Below are positions 12,551 to 25,284 of a stretch of DNA of 64,000 nucleotides, one piece after another. The translations under genes were made by a program, and so were the position numbers. The stretch is from assembly GCA_018697195.1 (NCBI GenBank), contig CM031859.1, forward strand, positions 51,460,261 to 51,524,260. The letters run 5' to 3'. The stretch comes from Certhia americana (Eukaryota > Chordata > Aves > Passeriformes > Certhiidae). Below the pieces are notes generated by a model. That model was not told the origin of the DNA. It searched no databases and worked only from the letters and a program-made list of their open reading frames with translations. Each line of letters begins with the position of its first letter. Position 1 is the stretch's first letter.

Positions 12551-13577
12551 GCAACTGACTATAACCCTGGACAGTGGGCCGGTGGGTGATTATGTGGAAT
12601 CAAAAAAGAGAAAATAAATTCTGGTGTTGGACAAAGAAAAGAGATTTAAAACCAAAAGGAGGCTGGCTTGATCGCTGAGTGAAGATGAGTCACTAGACAC
12701 AGCCTTCAGGCACAATAAAGTTGTAGTGGGGAGAACTCACATGCAGGATTCTTCTGTTGCCAGTTGCTTGTCACCACTCCACACCTGAAGGTTACAGAGG
12801 CCTCCACCCACCTCATCCACTTATCCATCTCCCTCCTCTCCTTCCATGATGCGTGGGTTAGGTTAACTTAAACACCTTGTCCAACAGGTTCTCCCACTCT
12901 AATAATTACCAGATGAAGCAAGCTGAGGGCAGTCACTTCTCCAGCTGGCTTTCTCACTGCTGAAAGCAAGCAGTGAGCAGATCATAAGCATACTAAGGGA
13001 TTATCAGCAGAAAACCTACTGACAGAACATAATTTGCAAATACAAAAACTAAACAAAGCTGGGGAGCTGAGGAGATTCAAGTCCAGCTAGGGGACTGATC
13101 CCACTTGCCCTTCTCAAAATGGCTCTCAAACTTGCTGCTCAAACTTTTAGTACATTGTCTCTGGTACCTGCATTGTAGACAAATTAGATGGGATCAACAG
13201 TCCCTCCAGTTCAGCAAGTTACTATAAAAGCCTTATGACTCCTCTAAAACAGGCTTTAAAAGTAGCTGGTACTTTAAAGGACATTTTTTTAACCTCTGTA
13301 TTACAGTTGAGAGAACAAAATATTTGGGCCTCCTACTTTCTAGTTGTCAGCATTAGAAACAAAGTTTATCCATCCAGAAGCTGAGAGAACAAGAAGTGAG
13401 AATATGTCCAAATTAACCAACTGAAATGGGATCAAAAGATGTACATGGGAAACAAAACTTAACTGGGAGAAAGAAAAACCTTTTAACACTCTAAGTAAAA
13501 AAAAAAACAAAACCTTGTCTGTAGTTTCAGCTTTAAGATGGCTGACCATTTACACCTCATTTCTGCTTTTATCTCTC

Positions 13578-13597
13578 TTTTTTTTTTTTTTTTTTTT
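13578..13597 (+). repeat. Poly-T run
   Basis: Twenty Ts after CTCTC in the ECHDC1 upstream intron. On the minus strand it could be the A tail of a vanished retrocopy, but no retrocopy is recognisable beside it. Confidence 0.9.
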
Positions 13598-14719
13598 CCT
13601 GTTATTTTCGTTGTTTATGAGCAGCTCAATTCTGGGCATAGCAAGTTATGGCTTCCCAAACTACTTGTTCTTTGTTCAGTTATGTATTTTTTAATGATCC
13701 CAGTAGGCAAGAGTTTAGATGTGAATTGTCTTTCTATCCCTAAACAATTACATTCTCTTTTAATCACATATTAATTATTTTGGAAAATAGTAAACAAATC
13801 ACAAAGAAACATACTGAAGTCCACAGAAAAATAAAGGCATTAAAGGATGCAAAACAGCTGACAAAGGAAGTCTTTCTATAAATACAGATGATACTACCTA
13901 AAACCATTTGATTTTGGACCCATGGTGAGTAAAAGATTTTGAGTTTCATGGCAGAGGGCAAGATTCTGTAATATTCTGCAAAAAGCACTCGGGCCCTTTA
14001 TTTTTTAATGCTTTGATCTGTAGAGATCTTCACACCTGTCATTAAAGGAGCTTTTATAACAGTGACAGAAAACTCTTTTAAGTTCACTGCTCACTAGGTG
14101 CATTTAAGAGACCTTTAAGAAGACCAGATGCACAGCTTCATAGGAATGGAAACAACCACAACCAACCAACCATTTGCCTTTCAGTCACCAAATCCTGAAC
14201 CATAAAAGCATTAATTCAATTCTAGCTGTAACCGCAAATACGGATGCTTTCCCAGCGGTTGCCTTGAAAACTGTAACTTTTGTAGTGAAGGACTATTCTG
14301 AATTCCACATAATTCACTGTTCTTTACTATTCTCTCCTTACCACCACCCATAAACGTTGCTGTTGACAACACCACCAAAAACCATATGCCGAGGTCTGAA
14401 CTGGCCACGCAGCCCCGATTCTCCTGTCCCCCTGTAACAGCACTGTGAACTAGCAGCACCACACCAGGAGCGCCTGTCACCCGCTTCCTTGGCTCCACAC
14501 ACTGAATTTCGGGAAGCAATGGCAACCTCCCTGCACGGTATCGCCCTGGGAAGAATGTGAAGACTCAAAGGACCGAGGGGTGGAAGCTACTCCTCCAGCA
14601 GACATTTCTTGCTGCTAACCTGCGAAGCCACAATCCTGACCAGTGCGCTGTTGCACGTGGTCTGACCTAGGGAAGCTTTTCTGACACCGTTTTTGTCTTG
14701 TTTTTATACAAAATGACTT

Positions 14720-15260
14720 ATGTTACATCAATCGTCAAGGCAGGGCGCAGTGCCGAGCAGAGCCGAAGTGGGCGGTGACCGGCTGTTCCCAAAGCGACAC
14801 CCGAGGTGCCAGGGCGAAGCAGAAGTACCGCCGACCTCTCCAGCACCGATGAAGCCACCTCGCCTCGGCCCCGGGCACTCCGAGGCCTCGCAGAGACCGG
14901 GACGCCCCGCGCCCGCCCCACTCCCGGGCTCCCTCCCGCCTCGGCGGCCCTTTTTCCCCGCAGAGGCCCCTTCTCCCCCCGAGGGCAGCGGAGCCCCGGG
15001 GCAGCGGAGCCCCGCGGCTGGGCACTGACCTGGCCCCTGCGCCGGCGGAGCAGCGGAGGCGGGCGGTGCTGCGGGGAAAGGGCCCCGCCGGGAACCGCTG
15101 CCGCCGCCTCCGGGCCGGGCCCGCAGCCGCCTGGGTGTCGGGGCAGCCCCAGCAAAGGGGATTCAAAGCCTGTTGAGCCCCCGGGAGCTGGGGGCAGACT
15201 TGGAGCCGGCAGGAGTGGTCTTCACAGCACAGCCACAGAGGCGTGACCCCAAGCACAGAG
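14720..15260 (-). promoter_or_regulatory. ECHDC1: CpG-island promoter, probably of ECHDC1
   Basis: GC content and CpG density rise abruptly here against AT-rich flanks. The core (14,830-15,130) is dominated by CCG/CGG-rich sequence and has several open frames in both directions, as expected for GC-rich DNA with few stops. It lies upstream of ECHDC1 on that gene's strand, and no other gene is seen to its right for 45 kb, so it most likely drives ECHDC1. No TATA box is evident. A strong minus-strand donor, CCAG|GTCAGT, at 15,030/15,029 could end a noncoding first exon. CpG density continues weakly to about 14,240 and 15,560. A bidirectional transcript toward the right is possible but unsupported. 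Confidence 0.75.
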
Positions 15261-16419
15261 AGCCCTGCCTGAATTTAAGCAATTCTGAAGCAGACGATAC
15301 TTGTCAGCTCCAAAGTTGCTAAATACTGTATAAGCATTATTGTTTTCTGCACCGATCGCCTCCATCCCTGTAAACCAGGCCCCGTGTTTCTATCCCAGTC
15401 AGGGTAATTAAAGGCCCTCGTTTCTCCGCTGGCTCAGGAGGCGGTCTCGCCTCAGGTGGCTCCGGTTAGGATACGAATCGCTGCCGGGAGGATCCAGCCT
15501 GGAGCGGCGGGGTCCCCACTTGCTGTGGCTGCTGTGGCTCAGCAGGCAGGAGAGCTGTTAGCTCCCTGTCCACGTTCGCCACAAGGAGAGGCTTGGGCTC
15601 CCCATTTTCACATCCATCTATTTTACCTGTCAGCCTAAGTGAGAGCTCTTTCCAGCTGTCCTGTTCCTGGCCGCTGTGCCTCTCCAGGTGCCGCTCACCT
15701 GTACACAGCTCTGGCAGCTGGGCCAAAGTGCTGAGCAAGCCGCAAACCACCCTGGCATCAAACTGTAATTGTGTAAACTTGAGGCTGGCGTAAAATGGCA
15801 CTGTCACACACAGCCATGCCCTAGGTTTTGCCAGCAGCCAGATCAAGGGAAATAAATGGTTTCAATGAAGATCACATAGTGCTTTGCATAGTCAAAGTAA
15901 TATGTAAAAACGAGCCAGCCTTTCTTTCTGTGTCCTTGTTGAGACATACATAAGATGACTTAGTTTCAAGTATTTGTAGCATGGCTGAAAAATGCGTCTG
16001 CAAATACATCTGTGGCACCTTTATTAAAGCTGTTTTTCAACCCAACTGTCAATACAAATGTTCCAAAGTTGGCCCAGTTCATTAAAAATTATGATTGAAT
16101 ATGTAGGGGATTTCAATTAATCACTTGTGTAGAAAAACAAAAGCTTTTGGAAAAACAAACGCTGAACAGATACTTTCACCTTTGTATTGTTCAGCGAATC
16201 GAGAATATGAAATAGTCTAGCCTCAGGCAGTGCTATCTTTATACAACAGAAGAATATCTTTCCTTTTTACAGCACTCTCTGCAACAAGCAGGCTTGCCTC
16301 TTATTTTTCCTCTTGGGTTCACAAAGAATGTGTCCAGTAGGACGCTGCCCTGGAGTTTTGTCTGGAAAATCTCAGTAAAGATCTGTGCGAGTGAAGCAGC
16401 TCTCACCAGGTCCTGCTCC

Positions 16420-16650
16420 ACGGGCTTGTCCTCTTTCGGAGCGGAGCAATGCCCAGGCACGTCCCAACTCGGTCGGAAGCAGAGGAGTGGCTGGAAGCTC
16501 GTGGTTTTCCAGGTGACATATTGCCACCTAGCAGCGTTTGGTGGAAGTAGCACAAACCGCGCAGGCAGAGCCATAAACCGGTTTGCCTCATTTTGGGGTT
16601 TATTGCCTCGCGTCATAAAGGACATGACGAAAAGACTAGGATGCACTCAG
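16420..16650. promoter_or_regulatory. Secondary CpG-enriched patch upstream of the ECHDC1 island
   Basis: CpGs cluster here (CACGTCC, CTCGGTCGG, AACCGCGCAGG, AAACCGG, CTCGCGTCATAAAG, ATGACG) well above the local background, about 1.2 kb upstream of the main island. CGTCAT and ATGACG half-sites resemble CRE/AP-1-type sites. It could be an upstream promoter element or an alternative first exon. There is no direct evidence of transcription. Confidence 0.3.
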
Positions 16651-18194
16651 AGTGACGAATGAGGACTGTAGGAAAATGAACAGGTGAATGGTATCATCTT
16701 CGGAAGCAGACATTAAAGACCAGACAGACTGTAATTTTCAGCCACACGGTGACTAGTCCCCTGGATGTTTGACTGTACAATAAGAGAGAAAAAGAAAGAG
16801 GAAAAAAAAAAATAACAACCCTGCAAAGTCACTTATTCTTATTCTTGCAAATAATTCCTCTGATTTCAGTAACATTTTCTCCTTGCATTGCTGAAGCAGT
16901 AATGACCTAGGAGAGTCAGGTCACCATCTGAATTATATAGAATGTGCTCATTGCCTGTCGCCGACCCAGAAGCTGGTGACTATGTACTGGCTAAGAGAGC
17001 AATGCTTCACTCTTGGTTTCAAGGCTGCCAGACTAAAATATTGAATTCCAATAGATACAGAGCTCACGGGTGCTATTTTTATGAACTCCTTTCAGAGCAA
17101 TGGAACAAATAGATGACAGATCTGGGCTTAGATCTCAGGAATTATTGGATACTAACCAACACATAAACCCACAGTCAGTTCATAAAGGGTCTCTTGACTG
17201 TAATTTTTAGGAGACAAATATAATCAGCTCTCTGTGTGGAAGTGTGGCAGGCTAAAGGAAGTTGTAGCATATACTCCAAAGACTAGACCCACAGAAAAAT
17301 GTGGACACATGCATTCTATCCCTAAATTTCTGAAATATTTCTAAAATTTAGATTTCTGGATCCAAAATCATGATATTTAGTTTCTCCTTATGGCCTCACC
17401 CTAGAGGCTCCCAAATCCCATTGGTGCCTGACAGCTGTGATTCATGGGAAGAGACAATTTATATCAGGTTAGCTAACAAGACTACCACCCCAGCTGTCTC
17501 TCCTGTCCTCACTGCAGATATCTGAAATACCCCAGAGCTGCTGCAGCTTTCTAAATGCAGCCTCGCATGCCAAGTTACATTTGGTTTGATTTTGTTAGGC
17601 AGGAGCTGGCTGGGGACAGGGCAGTCACCGTGAGTACCTCAGAACTGCAACTGTATCAGTACTTGTGTGTCAGCCCATCCTCCACTTTATGCACCAAAGT
17701 TGCCAGTGTGTTTTTTCTCACAAAATATTCAGTCACTGGATGTGTCTGCAAAGGGCTCAGCTCTTCCCAGGTAGCTCTGTACCCAACCTATCACAATGTG
17801 TTGATTTTACGTTCTCTGTCCATGTTGTTTAAGCATGAGCTGTCCTGCAGAGCTGACTCTGAGCTCCAGCAAGGCATGGCTGGAAGATGAGGTAAAGAAA
17901 CACCTGCCTCTGTAGCACAGCATAGGAAGTGTCACCCATGCCCTTTTCTGCCAAAGCAAACCAGCTCATTTCTGTGGGGAAGGTACTCTGATCACAAGGC
18001 TGTGGTGAATTCTTGGGAAGCTGAGGGAAAGGAGTCCTGGCCCCCTAGCCCAAAGCTCTTTCTCTTGATATAGCATAATGAAATATTCAAGAGGTCAGAG
18101 AGCAGGGGAGAGGTTCAGCATGGCCACAGCTTGGTACTTGCTCACACTCTCAGTGACCCAGCAAATATTGTGTAAATAGCTTCTTAAGTTAGTG

Positions 18195-18254
18195 TATGAC
18201 TCTATGGACTCAAAAGTCTTTTCTAACTTAAACCATTCCATGTTTCTGTGTCAT
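18195..18254 (+). mobile_element. CR1 3'-end remnant
   Basis: The order GACTCTATGGACTC..AAGTCTTTTCTAACTTAAACCATTCCATGTTTCTGTG follows the CR1 3' terminus (GACTAGATGACC..AAGGTCCCTTCCAACCTAAACCATTCTATGATTCTGTG). Only about 60 bases are recognisable, with the octamer-like end on the right, so the element lies in plus orientation and is severely 5'-truncated. Confidence 0.6.
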
Positions 18255-21200
18255 GTAAAGCAACTTGAATAGGTAGGGCAAAGTATGTTCTTGCTCTGCA
18301 AAGTCCTCTCCCTGGTTACAGCTCACCATGGGAAGAGTGGCCTCAGTCCAGCCAAAAGGGCCATCAGGTCTCTGCCATGTGCTCTCACCTTTCACTTTAC
18401 CAGCACTGTCAATTGATTGAACACTAATTTTCTGATGGAAAATAGATACAATATGAAACCATGCTTGTGTGTGGTGCACCGTCCTACACAAGATAAGATC
18501 TAACTTCATAAGGCAAAATACCAGCCCACTTCCACTGGGAGGTGGTGGTCCCACACTTCTTCCTTCTCTTTCCTGGGAGTGAGAACCAAGGGCGAGCCAG
18601 CTGAGGTCCCTGAACTGTCAGGAAACTCTTTTAGCACAGCAACTATTTTCTCTTTTGATTCCAGGGCTAAGAAACTGAACCAGCTTGGCTTGCTGCTGGT
18701 GGAGCCTGAGAGACACAAAGCAGGGAAAAGAAGATGGAGGAAATTGGAAGGGGAAGACCAATCCGGTTTTAGCATCATTGAGTTATCAAATGGGCTCTGT
18801 TGTATTATTAGTTCTGACTCTCCCAATGAAACTCAGGACTTTGCCTGAGTTTGGGGAGAGGAAGTGGATTAGAAATAGATGGCTCGGAGCAAAGCTGAGA
18901 GGTGAATGAGTGAGTTCCTCTCTTTTGAGGGGGCAGCCAGCCACTGGGACAGGCTAATTGTACTGGAAAACTCCACCCTAAATCTCTTCAAAGATCTGGC
19001 TTTCTTGCCTTCATTTCCTTAGGTGTCTCTTGCTACTCCATTACATAAAACTTTCAGGGGAAAAAAAAGCATTTTTTTCTCCAAGAGCATTTGAATCACA
19101 CTGAAGTAGGCCAGGTGATAATTGCACACCACATTGTAGTGCTGCTTAAATGTCAGATGTTAATTAAAGCCTTTCCTGAAAATGGGGCATTAATTAGGGC
19201 AAAATGCAGCCATTCTTTATGGATACTAACAAGTAAGTAAAACCATTATTTCAACATTGGTATTGAAACTGTTAATTCTTATTTGTCTGAGGTGTGTTTG
19301 TTATTGAAAGAAAAACAACTGAAAAAAATTATAACTCCTTGAACTTATTGTTCTTTCTTTTGAAGACAGTTTTAAATAAATATTTTGGCACAAGAATATT
19401 CACGCACACACAGATTGCAATAGGAACATTTCAGTATTAGGTCCAGATGTCTCTAGCAGTTGTATAACCTTAGTAGGAATGCTTAAATGCTGTAGATATT
19501 AAATACAGCTCTGACCTGCAAAAACAGCCTGTTGTGGCACTTCACTTGTGTCTTTCTGTTCTTAAGAAAATGGCACCATCTGCATGAATAATGGTACACC
19601 AAAATGCTTGCTAAGTCAGGGCCAAAAAGTAAGGCATGCATTTCCTTTGAAACTTTTCTGAACAACTGTGAATTATTGGGGAGAATCATAATATTGATAA
19701 AGGCTGTAAGTGTTGAAGATTTAAGATATATATATATATATCCGAGCTTTGCAGCTTAACCATCTTGCTTTTTGTCTCTTTGGCCTGGATTCAGCAAAGC
19801 AATTAAGCCCCTAAATAGCACCATTGATTTCAGTGACACATAAGCAGTTGGTTGAATCAGGCACACTCTGCCTGCCAAACCTCATTCCTTCTTGCCTCCT
19901 AGTGCATTAGAGCTTTTGGAAGAGCAGTTCCAGCTATTATCAGTAGCTGTAACATGAAATCATGGTCTACATTGGCACTTCTGTGCCTAGATACCTCTGC
20001 AGGAGGTCCACATATGAGAAACTGTGCAGAGATCTGGCTGAAGATTTCAGTCTTTAGCATTGCTGCATTTCTACCAAGCACGTGGCTGAGCACACTGTTG
20101 CAGACACCATCCATTGCAACATCATCCTCACAGGAGCTACACCTCTGCAGCTACAGAAGAGGTAAACCCTTGATTCAGGACTGACCTCTTCAAGCCTGGC
20201 CATTGGAAAGAATCCCCTGTATCTGCCATGCCAGAGTAGCAACTGTTGTGCATGGAGACCGTGAGGTGGTGGGGGCCCAAGTCCTGCAGCCCCTTTGGGT
20301 GCTGGGGCATGGAGGGGTGACACACTGACTGCCAGATTCCCAGGTCCAGTTCCTATGGTCGCTGGTCACAGAAACACTAATTTGATGTTTGGGGTTTTTT
20401 TGATACATTGTTTTAATGCCCCTTTTCACATGAAGAGAAAGAGTCCAGGTAAAATGGAAAATGCTGTGATGTAGTGTGAGGATTGTTGATAAATGAGAAG
20501 AACTGGAATATTTTTAGTTACCTCTTTATGGCAGCATTATCCCCATTCTCATCTGCCATTTTGTTTCTATTTTGTCTTTCTTGATCACCACTATTTTCCA
20601 CTCATGATATTTTTCTAGTTCACACTTTATAGAGAAAGAAGAAATTGTGAGAATTAAATGGTGGCAGGAAGTGCAGAGCATTCCTCTTTAAAAGCAGAGA
20701 TGGTTTTATTTTTCTCAAGTACATGTTACGTAAGTGTATCACTACCACAGCTGAAATATTTCAAAAGATGGATAATGAGGTAGTCAGCTGGGTTCCAGGA
20801 GAGCTGCCTGCTGAATCCTATGACTGCAGGTTCACCAGGGCTACTGGACTTTATATGGGACAGTTGACCAGCTTAGAGCCCATCTTGTAGTAGCCAAATT
20901 AAATAGAGACATTAAATAGAAACACAAAGCATGTGAACATATTGTAATGATAAAAAAGGTTATTAAAAAAAGAAACTTCTGACTATCACCTGAGATTTCA
21001 TGGTATTAAATCTGGATATTTTAATAATAATAAAGAACAGGTGATAGCTGTGATCATATCTCTGAAGTAGATAATTAGGCTAAATTAATTTATATCTATA
21101 TGCCAGTGTTTTAAACTATTGTAAAAATCTGGGCTTGTATATATATCTTTGTCTTCACAGAAAAAAAAATTGAATGCCTACCATTCTTAAAGCCTTTAAA

Positions 21201-22203
21201 CATTAACCAGGCCCTGCACTTTTCCTCATTGAAAGCATAATCCTGTACAGATCCAAAGTTCTAACCCATTGCTCTTTTTTAGTTTCAAAATTTACTGCTT
21301 TTGTGGTTTAGTTCAAAGCTAAAAGCAAATGCAGAGAGATTTGGAAGCGAAATAAACCTCTAGGAAACTAATGTTTCCTGTCCTGGCCCTTTTACCCCTG
21401 TCAATACAAGGTAACAGGACAAACAGCACACTAACCCATCAGTTAAGTGTTTGGGGTTTTTTAAATAAATAAATACAGCCTGAAGTAACGCCTAACATAA
21501 ATAACACTGGCATATTGATACTTTTGAGTCACCCTGTTGTTCACACTATGTTTTCTTTAGCAGTGCAGTCAAATCTTATTTTATTCAATTTCATCTAGAT
21601 AGTTGTATGCTTCCAGCTGGCCTGAAGAAATAGGGGTGCAAAATCCCTGGACTATCCAAGGTAACCAGGAGACGGCAGTCTGGAGCCAGCATAAGTATAT
21701 ATTTACATTGTGTCCCTGAGGCAGGGCTGCTCATGCTTGCATTGGCTGTGCATAATGTGGTTGTACAGTCAGACAGCTTTATTTCAGGACTGCTGCAGAG
21801 TACATCTGAAATTATGGCCAGCCTATCCTGACAAGAAATAGCATAAAGAAATGAATCCTTTGTCGATTTTATCGTCTCTCTTACTGCCTTTCAAATACAT
21901 CTGAATAAAATAGGATTTGAAATATTAACAAAAAAGCCTGAATCATTACAGAATTCCCTTCTGCTTTCTGGTGCTTCAACAAGATGTACTTCCCAGAAAC
22001 ACACAAGAAAACAAGCTTTTAACTGCTGAATCAAGTAAATTAATCACAGTTAACAATTTATTAAATGAAGACAAATTTATCTTTCCATTCCTATAAAGCT
22101 GGTGAAGAGGTACCATGTCATCATTTGCAGAGGTGCTTAGGATTTCTGTTGGTCTTCTCTTTTTACTTGTTAGCATCAATTAGCTTGAAGGGCAGCTGGC
22201 AAG

Positions 22204-22268
22204 TTGTGTGTGTGTGTATGTGTGTGTGTATATGTGTGTGTACATGTGTGTGTGTGTGCGTGTGTGTA
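22204..22268 (+). repeat. (TG)n microsatellite
   Basis: An interrupted TG/CA dinucleotide array of about 65 bases, with TATG, TACA and GCG interruptions. It can form alternating purine-pyrimidine (Z-type) DNA and is likely polymorphic. Confidence 0.95.
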
Positions 22269-22487
22269 TTAAAGGGGAGTTTCCTGCCTTTCCTTTTACC
22301 TCCCCTTCCCCTTTGCAGAATGAGGGATGGATGACTAGACAGACATTCTCTATAGTGTGTTTTCTAACACTAGGCATTGATACTATTGTTCATTGAATGT
22401 GATCAGACATTTGTGGCCATGTGGTGTGCTGTGCAGCTGTTTCTCATCTAAGCAGGAAGAGATGGGTAGGAAACATAATCTCATATT

Positions 22488-22565
22488 AAAAAACAAGCCA
22501 ACAAACAAGCAAAACCCCAAACCAAAAAAACCTCCAAAAATAACAAAAGCAACACTGCAAACAAA
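22488..22565 (+). repeat. A/C-rich low-complexity tract
   Basis: About 78 bases are dominated by A and C (AACAAACAAGCAAAACCCC and similar), with very few other bases. It begins 220 bases after the TG microsatellite. Confidence 0.85.
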
Positions 22566-25259
22566 AATAGCAGAAATTAAACTTCCTACAGACTTGGTAC
22601 AAAGGTGTTGCATGATATAGTAGCCTCATCTCAAGCCCTAGGTGGTAAAAACTCTGTCTGGAACCCTGGCACCCAACCTGTCTGCAACTGTTTGGGAGTC
22701 TCAGAATAGCTACTGTGCTCCATGTGTCACTGAGGAAGGATTAGGCAATTAGAGAAAAAGCAAATCAGGAAATTTGTCTGGATACAGTACATGAGACAGG
22801 CTCTGCCTGTCACCTGCTGGGTCACAGCAAGATCAGAGTCCCCCTTAAGTAGCATTAGCACTCATACTTGTTTATGCAACTCCACAGCACTTTGGTCTCT
22901 TCCTGTGTTGCTCTCTGATGCATCTCAGCTGTTTGTCAAACAGCTACAACAACAAATGTTTTACCAAGTAGAAGAGAGGCTGAAATACCACGTGAAATGC
23001 ATGTGGTACAGGTTTTTGAGAGGAAGGTGGAAAAAAAATTCCATCAAAAATGCAGTGTTGGCTGGCTGATCCCATCTCTTGGTCATCTCCAGTGCAGCTG
23101 ACTGGTGGGTCTCTGCAGTAGCACCTGGCCTCAGCTACTGCCCTGACTCAGAACCAGTACTGACTGCTGGGTGAGCCACTGCTTCTCACAAAGGTTTCTC
23201 AGAAGAGATAAAAGCTTTTTCCAGGCTGTAACTAAAAATTGGTCCTCTTGTAAGTTGTAAAGCCTTTGTCAATACAAGATAATGTGAATAAGGTCTTGTA
23301 CACTAGAAAATAGAATAGCCTGGGAACATTTATTTCAAGAGACATTTTTTTCAGGACTCTTCTTTTGTCAAACATGAAAAAAAGAGTGGAAAACACTAGA
23401 AGTGATTCTCCAATTTATTTTTTTTTTTCTGTATTTGCTGCTACATGAGCTTATTCCTCTTCCTATTGTGCCCTTCCAACACATAACAACCTGGGACTTT
23501 TCAGGTCCCTGATATACTACCATTTCTCATATTGCTTTTGGAATGGAATCAATACTACTTCAAACAGCACAAAAATTCCATTATTTTACTAATCATAATG
23601 TATATTTAGGGCTGTATGGAGGGAAAGGATGATGGGCTGCAGAAAGACCAACATTCATTACCCTCTCCAAGCCCAGGAGACTCAGTACTGGGACTGACTA
23701 GATATTTTTTCCTGTGAGTGAGAAAATCAAGGAGATGTAATTTCCTATGGATTTGTGCCTGCCTGGTGGCTCATCTAACTCCTTTGCAACAGCACAACAT
23801 TCCCCATTGGCCACCCCAAGGCAGAGGGAGCAAACTCCAACATACATGCTGGCTGGCTCCTGGTGCAGTGGGTGACCAATGCTGGAAAGGGGGAGTAATA
23901 GTTATTTTACTTAAATTTCCCTAGTAGGGGAATTTACTTGAGTCCACTCAGCTGATTTATCTGGAACTTCCAGGAATCTGAATATCTTTAACCTGGAGAC
24001 CCTGTCAGACTTGGTGACATAAAATAAAGTGTTCAGAAACTATAAGGGAAGTGACTGATGTGCAGCATAATTATGATGAGTATAATTTTCAGGATAAAAA
24101 TCATAGTAAAAAATGGGATATTCACACATACATTGTACTTCTTTATCTGGATTCTTCCGATCGGATGAATTTGAAAATTCGCATTCTTAAAAGTGCTAAA
24201 GGAGTAAACTGAACTTTAAAAATTAAAATGGATAATTTTACAGAATTATTTGACTTATGTTTGGAAATTTAAACTGACAACATTTCTTGTATATAGAAAA
24301 AGAACCCTGCTTTCCCTGTTCTCCAGTATATCAAAGTCTTTTTGACATTTTATTTGCACTATCCTGTGCGCTGAGATCCCTTCCCAGGTGCACTGAGTCT
24401 GATACATGGAGACTCGGCTCACAGCAGTTCACATCAGGGAAAGCCTCCACTTTTTCCTACACAGGGAGCATTTGTGGTAAATATAGCTGTCCTCTGACAC
24501 CATGCTTACACACTTAAGGCCTGTGCTGCATCAAAGGACTGCACACATCCCTGTCACCTTGCAAGCAGGATGACTCAGAAGAAATTTATTGCTGGAACAG
24601 GTTCATCTGCCCAAGATATTCAGGACTCCTTAGCATACTTTCCAGGATATTATAGCTTATATGATATGGGTAGTTTAAGGACTTTATCTGCCTTTTCTGG
24701 CTCTCCCAGAAACACAATGACAATGTGGTAGCCTACAACCCAGGAACAGTGTAGTTTTCATCCCCATGTAGTAATAATATTTATTTCTTTCATGGGGGCT
24801 GCTCCTCTCTTCTTGCCTTATTAAGTCAAAGCAGGAAGGAACAAGGAGTAAGGCATTAATAACAATGGCAGGTTTATACAGTGAAAGCAGAAGGGAAGTA
24901 TCAGAAGAGAAACAAAAAAGAAGATGAGGGGGAGAGGACAGATGAGGTGTTTGCACAGACTGCTTCCTTGGTCTCACCAAGACTGGAGACAATCAAATCT
25001 ATTTACAAATATGGTATTTTCTAGTGAATGCTTTTGCCACAAAACAAAAGGATCCCTTGCTGTGGGCATGCTTTTTGTGGTCTCAGCTGCAGGACTTGTG
25101 CCAATATGTAGACACTATCTATGTAATATATCAATACCCAAGTGTGATCCTGTCTGTGACAGCTGTATGACAGAGGTCATTTACTGAGGCTTGGGTGAGA
25201 AAACCAAGATTAATCTGTCTAGCATGTAACACTTCATAGTGACCCAACTGGAAAAGAAA

Positions 25260-25284
25260 CAGAGAGAGAGAGAGAGATAGAGAG
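25260..25284 (+). repeat. Short (AG)n run
   Basis: Alternating AG with one GATAG interruption. Confidence 0.85.

Larger units (their letters stand above)
7708..14719 (-). other. ECHDC1: ECHDC1 upstream intron (5' UTR intron region)
   Basis: This interval lies between the first coding exon and the CpG island. It is AT-rich and contains a 104-base A/C-rich tract (10,872-10,977), another at 12,519-12,550, a poly-T run (13,578-13,597) and a short CTG run near 9,677. Additional noncoding 5' exons could hide here, since human ECHDC1 has alternative 5' UTR exons, but none can be placed from sequence alone. The 173-codon frame at 9,878-10,399 (minus) shows no recognisable domain and I treat it as chance. 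Confidence 0.65.
1..15030 (-). other. ECHDC1: ECHDC1 gene span (5' part, truncated by window edge)
   Basis: The span is inferred from two recognised coding exons (7,486-7,707 and 2,500-2,642) and a CpG island about 7 kb upstream of the first coding exon. Transcription runs right to left. The visible exons encode about the first 121 residues of a protein that is usually near 300 residues. The part with the second oxyanion-hole glycines and the C-terminal crotonase helices is missing, and I could not find it on the minus strand between 1 and 2,499, so those exons should lie left of the window. The right boundary is a guess: a good splice donor (CCAG|GTCAGT, intron starting at 15,029) sits inside the CpG island and could end a noncoding first exon. 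A second possible donor (GTG|GTAAGG) lies near 14,340. No transcript evidence separates the two. Confidence 0.8.

Noticed and set aside
14718..15256. Several 100-170 codon ORFs on both strands in the CpG island
   Set aside because: GC-rich DNA has few stop codons. The frames are Ala/Gly/Pro/Arg-rich on both strands and resemble no protein.
16239..16662. Overlapping 122- and 135-codon ORFs on opposite strands
   Set aside because: They lie in a CpG-enriched patch, overlap each other and match nothing known.
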